Shown here: piece by piece, positions 1 to 7,662 of the stretch
Position numbering within the stretch: the first letter of the stretch is position 1
Layout of the letters: each line of letters opens with the position of its first letter
Assembly (NCBI GenBank): GCA_026983675.1
Contig: JALSTP010000182.1
Coordinates: 1-35,269, forward strand
DNA length: 35,269 nt
Source: Sedimenticola sp.
GTDB lineage: Bacteria; Pseudomonadota; Gammaproteobacteria; Chromatiales; Chromatiaceae
Direction: 5' to 3'
The notes under the pieces: generated by a model
Told to the model about the DNA's origin: nothing
Databases searched by the model: none
Seen by the model: the letters and a program-made list of their open reading frames with translations, nothing else
Program-made: the position numbers and the translations under genes

Positions 1-22
1 GGCGATTCATGAATAATCCGGG
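1..22 (+). repeat. Right terminal part of dispersed inverted-repeat element, copy 1 (cut by window edge)
   Basis: Positions 1-22 are identical to the right end of the complete element at 31881-31902 and include the 17-bp terminal repeat TTCATGAATAATCCGGG (6-22). The body of this copy would lie left of the window. The next bases, CTAGGAGTCTGTCGG (23-37), are also repeated, with one change, outside the opposite end of the 31.7-kb copy. The repeated unit may therefore extend beyond the obvious terminal repeat. No transposase is visible. Confidence 0.75.
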
Positions 23-78
23 CTAGGAGTCTGTCGGATTTAGGATTATTAACCCGGCAACAATATATATCGCATTCA

Positions 79-175
79 GGGCTTCAGGCAGGCGCCGGAA
101 CAAGGCGCAGTGCGCAAGCAAGGGGCATTCCCTTGCCAAGCACTGGAACGCGGGTCCGGCGCCTGCCTGAAGCCC
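79..175. repeat. Large perfect-stem inverted repeat (hairpin/cruciform)
   Basis: A 21-bp arm at 79-99 is the exact reverse complement of 155-175. The 55-nt interior has further nested pairing: CAGTGC with GCACTG, and GCAAGGG with CCCTTGC around a short loop. Almost the whole 97 nt can fold into one long hairpin. No gene covers it. It could be a repetitive extragenic palindrome, part of a decayed mobile element or a structured RNA; the sequence alone does not decide. Confidence 0.8.
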
Positions 176-234
176 CTAACCCTATGATATTCAAAGACAG
201 GCTGCGGCGTGCCGGCCCGCAGACTGCGTTGCCC

Positions 235-265
235 CATCTTGCTGTAGGGTGGCTACAGCAAGATG
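235..265. repeat. 12-bp perfect hairpin
   Basis: CATCTTGCTGTA (235-246) and TACAGCAAGATG (254-265) are exact reverse complements around a 7-nt loop. The right arm ends at the point where similarity to the 31.7-kb element begins (264). There is no T-run on either strand next to the stem, so it is not a typical intrinsic terminator. It belongs to a row of stem-loops in the non-coding left end of the window. Confidence 0.75.
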
Positions 266-377
266 CACAGGGGATTTTCCGATCGAGTGGAATACGGGCT
301 GTATTGCCGAGGAAGGAAAATTCCCTCTGTGGACAAGGATCAAGCAAGGGCGCGAGCGACTTCATGAATAATCCAGG
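264..377 (+). repeat. Dispersed inverted-repeat element, copy 2 (left end missing)
   Basis: This 114-bp stretch matches the reverse complement of 31743-31856 with four substitutions counted by eye. It ends at 361-377 in a one-mismatch version of the 17-bp terminal repeat. The other terminal repeat is absent; at 264 the similarity stops against an unrelated hairpin. Internally, GGGATTTTCC (271-280) pairs imperfectly with the GGAAAATTCCC that ends near 326, giving a foldable core. It looks like a truncated non-autonomous mobile element or intergenic repeat, oriented opposite to the 31.7-kb copy. Confidence 0.8.
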
Positions 378-552
378 TTAAAGAGCCGGTGGGTTCGGGT
401 TGCGGCTGAACGGTGGATTGATCGGCCGCATGGCCGATTGTCCGTTCCATCAAGACCGGAAGAGGATCCCGGTGAGGCTTCAACCACCCATCTCCGCGCA
501 TCCCCTCACCCCAATCTCCTTCCATCAATTCAAGACACCCGGAACACCGACC
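378..552. other. Non-coding gap with one hairpin
   Basis: No convincing gene lies between the repeat block and the end of the hydroxylase gene. The one clear structure is a short perfect hairpin, ATCGGCC (421-427) with GGCCGAT (432-438) around GCAT. It lies downstream of the minus-strand hydroxylase but has no T-run on that strand, so a terminator role is doubtful. Confidence 0.5.
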
Positions 553-1230
553 CTATACGTCGCTCCACATCCGCACCAGGTTCGCAAACGATTTGTCGAC
601 GAGCGCCGTGGAGCGCGCTTCCGGCGCCTCCCGCAACAGTTGTTCCCGGGCCTGGTTGAGGTCGAACAGGAGTTCCCGTTGCGCCGGATCACGCACATGG
701 CTCTGAATCCACAACAACGCGACCATGCGCTGACCGCGTGTCACCTCCGCCACATGATGCAGACTGGATGAGGGATACACCACTGCGTCGCCCGCTGCCA
801 GCTTGACCCGTTGCGTCCCAAACGCGGTCTGGACCACGAGTTCCCCTCCCTCATAGCTGTCGGGATCGTTCAGGAATACCGTCATGGAGACATCGGTGCG
901 AAAAAGCCCGCCCCCTCCCCCGCCCATGATGGGATCGTCCACATGATCACCATAGGTCATACCCGGCTCGTATCGAGCAAAGATTGGGTCTGCCATGCGA
1001 TAGGGGAACACCGCTGCCTTGAAGGTCTCGTTTTGGCTGAGACTGCCCATCAAGATACGTACCAACAACTCCTGGCGCTTGGGCTCCTTTTTCATCTCCA
1101 GATTGTTCTTCACCCGTGCCGCCGCCATACCCGCGGTCAGCTTGCCGTCCACAAATTCCGCCCCGGTGAGAATCTCGTGGATCTTCTCGATCAAGGGCGA
1201 ACCGAGCAGCTTCGGGATCTTCAACATCAT
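553..1230 (-). CDS. PKHD-type Fe(II)/2-oxoglutarate hydroxylase (PiuC/YbiX family)
   Basis: This 225-aa protein belongs to the iron/2-oxoglutarate oxygenases related to PiuC/YbiX, cytosolic enzymes often tied to iron physiology whose substrates are largely unknown. It shows the facial-triad pattern: H96-x-D98 in GDHVDD, a distal His (H158 or H159) in YPSSSLHHV, and the co-substrate Arg in the following TRGQR. The length is normal for the family. The first ATG (1230) overlaps the stop of the upstream pseudo-receiver gene in an ATGA, so the two are probably translationally coupled. One oddity is an uninterrupted run of six glycines (about residues 103-108) just after the HxD motif, where relatives have a mixed loop. 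No siderophore receptor is adjacent, so a role in iron uptake is not supported by context. Confidence 0.88.
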   Translation of the reverse strand: MMLKIPKLLGSPLIEKIHEILTGAEFVDGKLTAGMAAARVKNNLEMKKEPKRQELLVRILMGSLSQNETFKAAVFPYRMADPIFARYEPGMTYGDHVDDPIMGGGGGGLFRTDVSMTVFLNDPDSYEGGELVVQTAFGTQRVKLAAGDAVVYPSSSLHHVAEVTRGQRMVALLWIQSHVRDPAQRELLFDLNQAREQLLREAPEARSTALVDKSFANLVRMWSDV

Positions 1231-1622
1231 GACGTCTCTTCCTCCTGTATCGCCCGATCCAACGCCGCGCCGAGCCGGGCCTCGGTCACTGGCAACGGTA
1301 ACACCTCAAAGACCGCATGCCGCCGTAACACTTTTTCCAAACGCGGCAGATCGGGCTTCTCGATGAGCACGATCACCCGGGCACTGCATCGGTAACGCTG
1401 CATGGTCGCCAGCAGCGACTCCAGATTGCTCATCCGGTCACGGAATTCGGGATCGAAATTGAACTCTGTCACCACCACCGTCGGGCAGTGCTTCTTAAGC
1501 CACCCCTGCGCCTTGCGCGCCGAATTGACGAACTCCACTGAAAATCCGTGTTTTTGATACAACGCGTTAAAGTTAGGATATCCACCGGCTTCCACGATGG
1601 CGAGAAGTTGTCGTAGGCGCAT
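1227..1622 (-). CDS. Degenerate receiver-like protein
   Basis: This is a 131-aa soluble protein with the alternating strand/helix pattern of a response-regulator receiver domain. A hydrophobic strand VVVTEF is followed by an acidic segment NFDPEF. A later strand ARVIVLIE precedes VLPLPVTEARL, where a normal receiver has Lys-Pro and this protein has Leu-Pro. The conserved phosphorylation-support Lys therefore appears to be missing, and no output domain follows. I infer a pseudo-receiver or adaptor rather than a phosphorylated regulator. It overlaps the downstream hydroxylase gene by 4 nt. Its start is only 37 bp from the divergent start at 1660, and no strong ribosome-binding site is seen, so the start is less sure than the frame. 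Confidence 0.6.
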   Translation of the reverse strand: MRLRQLLAIVEAGGYPNFNALYQKHGFSVEFVNSARKAQGWLKKHCPTVVVTEFNFDPEFRDRMSNLESLLATMQRYRCSARVIVLIEKPDLPRLEKVLRRHAVFEVLPLPVTEARLGAALDRAIQEEETS

Positions 1623-1659
1623 AATTCATTAAGGATCCAAATACCAAGGGGAGATGACT

Positions 1660-1977
1660 ATGGTACTGAATCTGATTGTCGGCGACTATTCGATGAATCT
1701 CGAAGTCCCCGAAAAATACCTCAAAGAGGCGGACGAGTTATATGCAATGATGGATCGGGACATGGACAAAGGCTGGCAGATGGGGCGCGAATGGGTCGAT
1801 AGCCCCGACCGGTTGCAACGCTGCCAGATCGCCGCCGATAAACTGCTCGACGCCTTGGAAACCGACAATCACCGGCTGGCGCTCGTCGCCGCAGGTTACA
1901 TTCTCACCCGGCTGCCCGGGACAACGTCTGTCAACATCGACAACAGCGGCGAAATGACGGGAACCACCTTTGCGTAG
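1660..1977 (+). CDS. Small conserved-looking protein of unknown function
   Basis: This encodes 105 aa, acidic, soluble and mostly helical, with no signal peptide or membrane segment. I do not recognise the family. An ATG at 1654 lies directly against the purine-rich AAGGGGAG (1646-1653), which leaves no spacer. The ATG at 1660 has about 6 nt and is chosen as the start. The C-terminal third (LALVAAGYILTRLPGTTSV) could pack as a helix followed by a strand. It is divergent from the pseudo-receiver/hydroxylase pair and convergent with the 347-aa unknown gene. Confidence 0.6.
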   Translation: MVLNLIVGDYSMNLEVPEKYLKEADELYAMMDRDMDKGWQMGREWVDSPDRLQRCQIAADKLLDALETDNHRLALVAAGYILTRLPGTTSVNIDNSGEMTGTTFA

Positions 1978-2020
1978 GAACACCGGTCGGCCATCGCCAA
2001 CCTGAGCCCCCGCACCTCTT

Positions 2021-3064
2021 CTACAAGTGATTCTCCTCGACCATATGATGGATCGGCTCAGCGGCATCCTCGCCAAAGCGGTGATAAAGATCCAGCATAC
2101 GCTCGGCAATCGCCTGCCAATGCGCCCGTCCTTCGGCGCTGACCACGCGCAACCGCCTCCTGTCACTCGTTGTCACCCACGTGTCATAAGCCTCCTGCAG
2201 ACTGGGGAAAAGCGACTTGCGCATTGCCGAGAAATTACCCAGCACAAAGTGAATCGACGCATCCCGTCCCTCATCGAGCAGGTGTGGCAGCGTCATCGTG
2301 CAGTCCGCCAAGTGGTCCCGTACCGCCCGGGCCATGAGTTCGGCCGGCGTATGACTGAGACTCAGCACCATGTCATTCCAGCGCTGCCCCAATAACCTGC
2401 CGGCCTCATATTCACCCCGTTCATGCAGCAGCAGGGTCTCCATCTCTGCATCTGTCATGGCATCGAGCGCCACATCCAGATCCCCCTCGAAGTCATAGCA
2501 GGAAAAAGCACGACCCAGCGCATTCTCCGGCCGTGACCAACGCCAGTTTTCCAGCTTCTCCCACAGCATGCGCCGCAACGACTCGCGGCGCACGAAGATC
2601 GCCTGACCACAATTCATGGCGGGCGGTGAAGAGAGGTCGCGCGCCAACTCGCTCCCCGCCACATACAGAGAAAACTCCTCCGGTGCCTCATGACGCTCCA
2701 ACCAGGCAAGGAAGAAATGGCTGCGACCGGAGCGGCCCACCCCCCCGCTGTACACCAGCCCAAGGGGCGTCAGCTTGCGATTGATGGCCTCGGTATCGAA
2801 GGGATCGTAGAGTTCTCCATCCACTTCCAGACGCTCGAACGCCACACCTTGCAGCCCTTCCCACAACTGCTCCCGCGCCATCAGCCAGTCCCCCACTTCA
2901 TCCTTTGGCAGCCGCTCGCCATAGGCCATCCCGTGTTCCCAGCGGTAATATTCCCGCATCTTCATCAGGTAGGTACAGAGCCCATACTCCGCGCCCCATT
3001 GGGCATCCGAAATGTCGCAGTTCCTCTGCACGGACTGCTGAAGCTTTTCCACGAATCTGTTCAT
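2021..3064 (-). CDS. Conserved protein of unknown function (Sfum_1244-like)
   Basis: This is a 347-aa soluble protein, rich in Trp, Glu and Arg, with no signal peptide. From memory it resembles a family labelled Sfum_1244; I could not check this, and no activity is known to me. The open frame continues upstream to 3322, but that part runs over the divergent gene. The Met at 3064 (MNRFVEKLQQSV) is the natural start. The N-terminal part is a helical region with many aromatic residues (MREYYRWEHG). The middle has VYSGGVGRSGRSHFFLAW, and the rest is again helical. It is divergent from a 184-aa unknown gene and a MoxR/VWA pair, which suggests a shared function or regulation. Confidence 0.75.
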   Translation of the reverse strand: MNRFVEKLQQSVQRNCDISDAQWGAEYGLCTYLMKMREYYRWEHGMAYGERLPKDEVGDWLMAREQLWEGLQGVAFERLEVDGELYDPFDTEAINRKLTPLGLVYSGGVGRSGRSHFFLAWLERHEAPEEFSLYVAGSELARDLSSPPAMNCGQAIFVRRESLRRMLWEKLENWRWSRPENALGRAFSCYDFEGDLDVALDAMTDAEMETLLLHERGEYEAGRLLGQRWNDMVLSLSHTPAELMARAVRDHLADCTMTLPHLLDEGRDASIHFVLGNFSAMRKSLFPSLQEAYDTWVTTSDRRRLRVVSAEGRAHWQAIAERMLDLYHRFGEDAAEPIHHMVEENHL

Positions 3065-3109
3065 CTCTGTATGCGGCCTTTCAATACGTCCATTACCCAA
3101 GTAGAATAG

Positions 3110-3130
3110 TATGTTATTGACCGTAACATA
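3110..3130. promoter_or_regulatory. Dyad in divergent intergenic region (possible operator)
   Basis: TATGTTA (3110-3116) and TAACATA (3124-3130) form an inverted repeat with a 7-nt spacer in the 142-bp gap between the divergent starts at 3064 and 3207. The symmetry extends with one mismatch on each side. The dimension fits a dimeric regulator site. No factor is proposed. Confidence 0.35.
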
Positions 3131-3206
3131 GTCGACCGTCCCCTCCAACCCGGAATTTCCCGGCCAATCGGCAGTAAATTCGGGCGGGGGGCTATAGGAG
3201 GCAACC

Positions 3207-3761
3207 TTGGCACTTCGACTCAAAAGCCACTGGCACAACGAGGATGGCGGCCGCTCCATGGAGGAGATCGGCGCCGCTATCGCCTTCAACGCCTGGCGTA
3301 TCGCGCTGGACAAGGCGATCAACCTGCACGGTGAAAACTTCGTCTACGAGACCGATCGCCAGCGCCTCGACGTAATCGCCGAATACCTGATCTTCGAGGC
3401 CCAACTGGTGGACCGTTTGGTTCACGGCGCCCTGCCCGACGAATCACGCCGCGAGCTCATTACCGCGCTGGCCCTGCGCATGGCGGAGCATTTCGCCGAC
3501 AATGCCCGGGATCTGCTCGGCCCCGGTGATTACGCCGATGCATTTATTGCCCGCTTCAATGAGCGCTCGGTGGAATATGCGGAGTTCAATTTTACCGATG
3601 AAGGCCCGAGCTATCCGTTCATGCGCCACCTCGGGTTCGAGATCCAGCAGATCATGGGTACTGAACACGAAAACCGCTGGGTGATCGACCAGGTGATGGA
3701 CATGGACGGCCCCGAGGTCTACAAACTGGTGACACGCATCACCCGCGACCTGCTCGAATAG
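3207..3761 (+). CDS. Conserved-looking protein of unknown function (TTG start)
   Basis: This is a 184-aa acidic, predominantly helical soluble protein with no recognised domain. The start is a TTG at 3207, supported by a strong Shine-Dalgarno sequence, TAGGAGG (3195-3201), five bases upstream. The in-frame ATG at 3258 (MEEIG) has no such site. Notable patches are WHNEDG near the N-terminus, FNFTDEGPSYPFMRHLGFE in the C-terminal third, and a final helix rich in Asp and Arg. It precedes the MoxR/VWA pair on the same strand after a 157-bp gap and faces the 347-aa unknown gene, so it may belong to the same functional block. Confidence 0.7.
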   Translation: MALRLKSHWHNEDGGRSMEEIGAAIAFNAWRIALDKAINLHGENFVYETDRQRLDVIAEYLIFEAQLVDRLVHGALPDESRRELITALALRMAEHFADNARDLLGPGDYADAFIARFNERSVEYAEFNFTDEGPSYPFMRHLGFEIQQIMGTEHENRWVIDQVMDMDGPEVYKLVTRITRDLLE

Positions 3762-3918
3762 ACCCCGGGCCCTTTGAGTACGCAGGCCGACCTTCGACCC
3801 GGCATCGACCTTGACGTCGGATCGGCAGATCGTTGAAAAAGCAGCGTTTCCCAGTAATCCGTATGCGGTAGAAACCGACACGGTTGGCAGATATATGATC
3901 AATCAGACATAACATCCT

Positions 3919-4962
3919 ATGCGTCCAATACAACTCCTTACCATCCTCGAACAGGAATTTCTCAGCACCCGCGACGGCCATCACACCCCCGTGATGCTGT
4001 GGGGTCCGCCCGGTGTGGGCAAATCCGACATGGTGGCCCAGGTCGCCGCGCGTCACGGCGCACCGGTGATCGACATCCGCCTCTCGCAGATGGAACCCAG
4101 CGACCTGCGGGGCATCCCTTTCCGCACAGGTGACACCGTGGAATGGGCAATCCCCGCCATGCTGCCCAACGCCGATCGCCACGGCGCCACGGGCATCCTG
4201 TTTCTGGACGAGATCACCTCCGCGCCGCCCAGCGTATCCGCCGCCGCCTATCAACTCATCCTAGACCGCCGCCTGGGCGAATACGAAGTACCCGAGGGCT
4301 GGGCCATCTTCGCCGCCGGCAACCGCCAGGGCGATCGCGGCGTCACCTACACCATGCCCGCGCCACTGGCCAACCGATTCTCTCACTTCGATGTAGAGAC
4401 CCACCTGGACGACTGGGTGGCCTGGGCCTACACCCATGGCATCGACGAGCGTGTCATCGCCTTCTTGCGCTTCCGCCCCGAACTGCTTTTCGATTTCGAC
4501 CCGGCGCACAACCCGGTGGCGTTCCCTTCTCCCCGCTCCTGGGAATTCGCTCACCGCGCACTGCAGAAATTCGAACGCCATCCCCAGTTGCTCCAGGGCA
4601 CTTTGCAGGCCTGTGTCGGCCCCGCCGCTGGCGTGGAACTCAACGCCTTCGTCAGCAGTCTCGACAAGATGCCGGATCTGGATGCCATCCTTGCCGGCGA
4701 AGAAGTGCCGGTCCCTGATGAGATCGACCTCCAGTATGCGGTTGCCGCCGCCTTGGTGGGCCGAGCCATCCGCGCCCGGGAAGGAGACGGTGGCCCCGAG
4801 GTGCTTGGCCGGATCCTCGATTACGCCGGCCACTTCCCGCAACGCGAAATGGGCGTGATGCTGGTCTCCGACATGCACCGCGCCATCGGCGCCGACCTCT
4901 TCGAAGTGCCCGAATTCAGTGCCTGGGCGCAAACCGTGTCGGACGTGATGCTCTACGAGTAG
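3919..4962 (+). CDS. MoxR-type AAA+ ATPase
   Basis: This 347-aa ATPase belongs to the AAA+ MoxR branch, which usually works with a von Willebrand A (VWA) protein to remodel or insert cofactors into client complexes. Walker A is GPPGVGKS (29-36), Walker B is GILFLDEI (92-99), and sensor-1 is in IFAAGNRQ. An arginine-finger region follows in PAPLANRFSHFDVE. The C-terminal lid is longer than in minimal MoxR proteins. It lies 3 bp before the VWA/metallopeptidase-like gene, the classic MoxR-VWA pairing. No clear Shine-Dalgarno is seen before the ATG. The client is unknown; nearby unknown genes and the PKHD hydroxylase are candidates only by proximity. Confidence 0.88.
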   Translation: MRPIQLLTILEQEFLSTRDGHHTPVMLWGPPGVGKSDMVAQVAARHGAPVIDIRLSQMEPSDLRGIPFRTGDTVEWAIPAMLPNADRHGATGILFLDEITSAPPSVSAAAYQLILDRRLGEYEVPEGWAIFAAGNRQGDRGVTYTMPAPLANRFSHFDVETHLDDWVAWAYTHGIDERVIAFLRFRPELLFDFDPAHNPVAFPSPRSWEFAHRALQKFERHPQLLQGTLQACVGPAAGVELNAFVSSLDKMPDLDAILAGEEVPVPDEIDLQYAVAAALVGRAIRAREGDGGPEVLGRILDYAGHFPQREMGVMLVSDMHRAIGADLFEVPEFSAWAQTVSDVMLYE

Positions 4963-4965
4963 ACG

Positions 4966-6213
4966 ATGGATCTCGACGCCATCCAAACCAAGCTCGCCGC
5001 CGCCCGCACCCGGCTGATTCTCGACAAGCCCTTCCTCGGCGCGCTGGTACTGCGCCTGCCGATGGAGGCGGCCGACCCCGAGTGGTGCCCCACCACCGCC
5101 ACCGACGCCCGCACGTTCTACTACAACCCCGAGTACATCGACGCGCTGCGCCTCGATGAAACCCAGTTCATGCTCGCCCATGAAGCGTTGCACTGCGCCC
5201 TCTCGCACTTCGCCCGCCGCCAGCACCGCAAGAAACAACGCTGGGATCTCGCCTGCGACTTCGCCATCAACCCCCTATTGGTGGACGAGGGACTGAAGGC
5301 GCCGCCCGGTGCGCTGGTGCTGGAGCAATTCATGGGCATGACTGCGGAAGAGATCTACCCGCTGCTCGACGAGTTCGAAGACCAGGAGAGCCTCGACCGC
5401 CATGCCTACGAAGAGGAGGAACCCCGCGATGGAAATAGCGGCAGCCAGTTGCGGGAGAGCGACCTGCAGCAGGGTGAGGGCCGCCAGCCCACAGAGACCC
5501 CGAGCGACGGTAGCGGCGACACCCCGGCCCAGCCGCGCGACGCGGCGCAGGGGGCATCACGACCGCCGCCGCTGACCCCCGACGAGCGCGAGACCCTTCA
5601 CATCCAGTGGCAACAGCGCATGGCTGGCGCTGCCCAGCAGGCGATGCAGGCGGGCAAGATGGGCGGCGCCCTGGCGCGCATGGTCGACCACATGCTGCAA
5701 CCCCAGCTCCCCTGGCGCATGCTCCTCGCCCGCTACCTGTCCAGCGCCGCCCGCGACGACTTCAGCTACATGCGGCCCTCGCGCCGCGAGGGCGACTTCA
5801 TCCTCCCCAGCCTGCGCAGCCATCAAGTGGACCTCGTGGTGGCGATCGACACCAGCGGTTCCATCGCCCAGCAGGAAATCGACGCCTTCATCGCCGAGGT
5901 TAACGCCATCAAGGACCAGCTCCGCGCCCGCATTACCCTGCTTGCCTGCGACGCCGCGCTGGCCGCAGGCGCCCCCTGGACCTATGAACCCTGGGAACCC
6001 TTCACCACGCCCGACAGCCTGGAGGGCGGCGGAGGCACCAGCTTCCGACCGGTCTTCGACTGGGTGGGGCAACAGGACCGCCCTCCGGAACTGCTGGTCT
6101 ACTTCACCGATGCCGAGGGCGACTTCCCCGATTCCCCGCCCCCCTATCCGGTGATCTGGCTGGTAAAGGGGAAAGAGAGAGTCCCCTGGGGGGAACGAAT
6201 CCAGCTGAATTGA
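4966..6213 (+). CDS. Metallopeptidase-like plus VWA-like protein (DUF2201 type), MoxR partner
   Basis: This is a 415-aa cytosolic protein in two parts. The N-terminal domain carries a zinc-protease signature, HEALH (72-76), with a further His at 81. The C-terminal domain starts near residue 286 with a VWA-like strand and a MIDAS-type motif DTSGS (295-299), and ends with a conserved LVYFTDAEGDFP segment. A linker rich in Glu, Gln, Pro and Ser (about 140-205) separates them. This is the architecture of DUF2201-type partners of MoxR ATPases. Whether the HExxH site is active is unknown. It follows the ATPase by only 3 bp and is almost certainly co-transcribed with it. Confidence 0.85.
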   Translation: MDLDAIQTKLAAARTRLILDKPFLGALVLRLPMEAADPEWCPTTATDARTFYYNPEYIDALRLDETQFMLAHEALHCALSHFARRQHRKKQRWDLACDFAINPLLVDEGLKAPPGALVLEQFMGMTAEEIYPLLDEFEDQESLDRHAYEEEEPRDGNSGSQLRESDLQQGEGRQPTETPSDGSGDTPAQPRDAAQGASRPPPLTPDERETLHIQWQQRMAGAAQQAMQAGKMGGALARMVDHMLQPQLPWRMLLARYLSSAARDDFSYMRPSRREGDFILPSLRSHQVDLVVAIDTSGSIAQQEIDAFIAEVNAIKDQLRARITLLACDAALAAGAPWTYEPWEPFTTPDSLEGGGGTSFRPVFDWVGQQDRPPELLVYFTDAEGDFPDSPPPYPVIWLVKGKERVPWGERIQLN

Positions 6214-6270
6214 AGCGCGATGGCAATCGCCGTAATGTAGGCGGGGAAACGGCCGAATGAGAAAAGAACC

Positions 6271-7662
6271 ATGCAGATCGAATTCTATGGCGCCACCAGC
6301 GGCGTCACCGGCTCCTGCCACATCCTGCGCATCGGCGACCACCTGATCCTGCTCGATTGCGGATTGATCCAGGGACCCCGGGACATCGCGGTGCTGAACC
6401 GCACCCCCTTTCCTTTTCACCCAGACGCCATCGACGCCGTGGTGTTGAGCCATGCCCACATCGACCACTCCGGACGCCTCCCGTTGCTGATCAAACAGGG
6501 CTACACCGGGCCGATCTACACCCAGAACGCCACCCGGGACCTGTGCGACATCATGCTCCAGGACTCCGCCCACCTGCAGGAACGCGACGCCGAGTATGAA
6601 AACAAATGGCGCAAGCGCAAGAAAAAGCCGCCCATCGAACCGCTCTACCGGATCGAGAACGCTCGCGCGGCAATGAAACAATTCGTTGGGCTGCGCTATC
6701 GGGAGAAGCGGGAGATCCTGCCCGGGGTCACGCTCCAGTTTCGCGATGCCGGCCATATCATGGGTTCCGCCTCGGTGGAACTCTGGCTGAACGAGAAAGG
6801 CGCGCAACGGAAGATCGTCTTCAGCGGCGACCTGGGCCAATACGACAGCCCGATCCTGAACGACCCCGCGGTGATCGAGGAAGCGGACCACGTCATCATG
6901 GAAAGCACCTACGGCAACCGCCGCCACCGCGACCGCGCCGACACCCTGCGCGAAATGGGCGAGATCATCCGTGAAGCCCGTCATGAGCGTGGCAATCTGC
7001 TCATTCCCGCCTTCGCTGTCGGCCGCACCCAGGAGATTCTCTACCACCTTGGAAAACACTACGACGAATGGGGTCTGGACCGTTGGGAAGTGTTTCTCGA
7101 CAGCCCCATGGCAATCAAAGTCAGCAAAGTCTACTGGGACTATCCGCACCTCTACGACGAGGAAGCCACGCGGCTACGGCGCCGGATCAACGAGATGCCG
7201 CATCTGCGCAACCTGCGCCTGAGCAGTTCGGTGGAGGACTCCATGGGCATCAATCGGATTCAGAGCGGCGCCATCATCATCGCCGCCAGCGGCATGTGCA
7301 CTGGCGGGCGCATTCTCCACCACCTGAAGCACAACATCGCCAACCCTGGCGCACACATCATGATCGTCGGCTACCAAGCCCAGGGCACCCTCGGCCGCAA
7401 ACTGGTGGATGGCGATCCGGAAGTTCGCATCCATGGCGACATGTACCGGGTGCGCGCCAAGGTCCACACCGTGGGCGGCCTCTCCGCCCATGGCGACGTG
7501 GACGACCTTCTGCGTTGGGCAGGCAACTTCCGCAACCGACCACGCATACACGTGGTCCACGGCGAGGACCAGACAAAGCGGGACTTCCACGACCGGCTGG
7601 AGGCCCAGCTCGGCGTCGATGCCGAGGTGCCAAAGGCTGGCGACATCCTCACACTCTATTAA
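6271..7662 (+). CDS. Beta-CASP metallo-beta-lactamase-fold RNase-like protein
   Basis: This is a 463-aa protein of the metallo-beta-lactamase superfamily with a beta-CASP insertion, the group that includes CPSF73-like and YsgM-like RNA exonucleases. Metal ligands are seen in HAHIDH (61-66), followed by AGHIMGS and FSGDLGQYD. The beta-CASP region has IPAFAVGRTQE and ASGMCTGGR, and the C-terminal domain (RMM type) has VHTVGGLSAHGDVD and HVVHGED. No signal peptide is seen, so it is cytosolic. It likely processes or degrades RNA, although the substrate is unproven. It follows the VWA gene after 57 bp and overlaps the convergent YajD gene by 4 nt. Confidence 0.88.
   Translation: MQIEFYGATSGVTGSCHILRIGDHLILLDCGLIQGPRDIAVLNRTPFPFHPDAIDAVVLSHAHIDHSGRLPLLIKQGYTGPIYTQNATRDLCDIMLQDSAHLQERDAEYENKWRKRKKKPPIEPLYRIENARAAMKQFVGLRYREKREILPGVTLQFRDAGHIMGSASVELWLNEKGAQRKIVFSGDLGQYDSPILNDPAVIEEADHVIMESTYGNRRHRDRADTLREMGEIIREARHERGNLLIPAFAVGRTQEILYHLGKHYDEWGLDRWEVFLDSPMAIKVSKVYWDYPHLYDEEATRLRRRINEMPHLRNLRLSSSVEDSMGINRIQSGAIIIAASGMCTGGRILHHLKHNIANPGAHIMIVGYQAQGTLGRKLVDGDPEVRIHGDMYRVRAKVHTVGGLSAHGDVDDLLRWAGNFRNRPRIHVVHGEDQTKRDFHDRLEAQLGVDAEVPKAGDILTLY

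Noticed and set aside
73-180. Integron attC-like site at the 21-bp hairpin
   Set aside because: The stem is perfect without the unpaired spacer and extrahelical bases of attC sites, and the ends do not fit the GTTRRRY/RYYYAAC pattern; no integrase or cassette is nearby.
1-378. CRISPR array or tandem repeat
   Set aside because: The hairpins differ from each other and there is no regular repeat-spacer spacing.
3065-3322. Upstream extension of the 347-aa gene to 3322
   Set aside because: It overlaps the divergent gene starting at 3207, which has a strong ribosome-binding site, and the extension has low-complexity, non-conserved composition.
4261-5238. 325-codon minus-strand open frame
   Set aside because: It is antisense to the MoxR ATPase and its partner; no recognisable domain.
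5557-7149. 530-codon minus-strand open frame
   Set aside because: It runs antisense across the VWA and RNase genes, both of which have clear family motifs.
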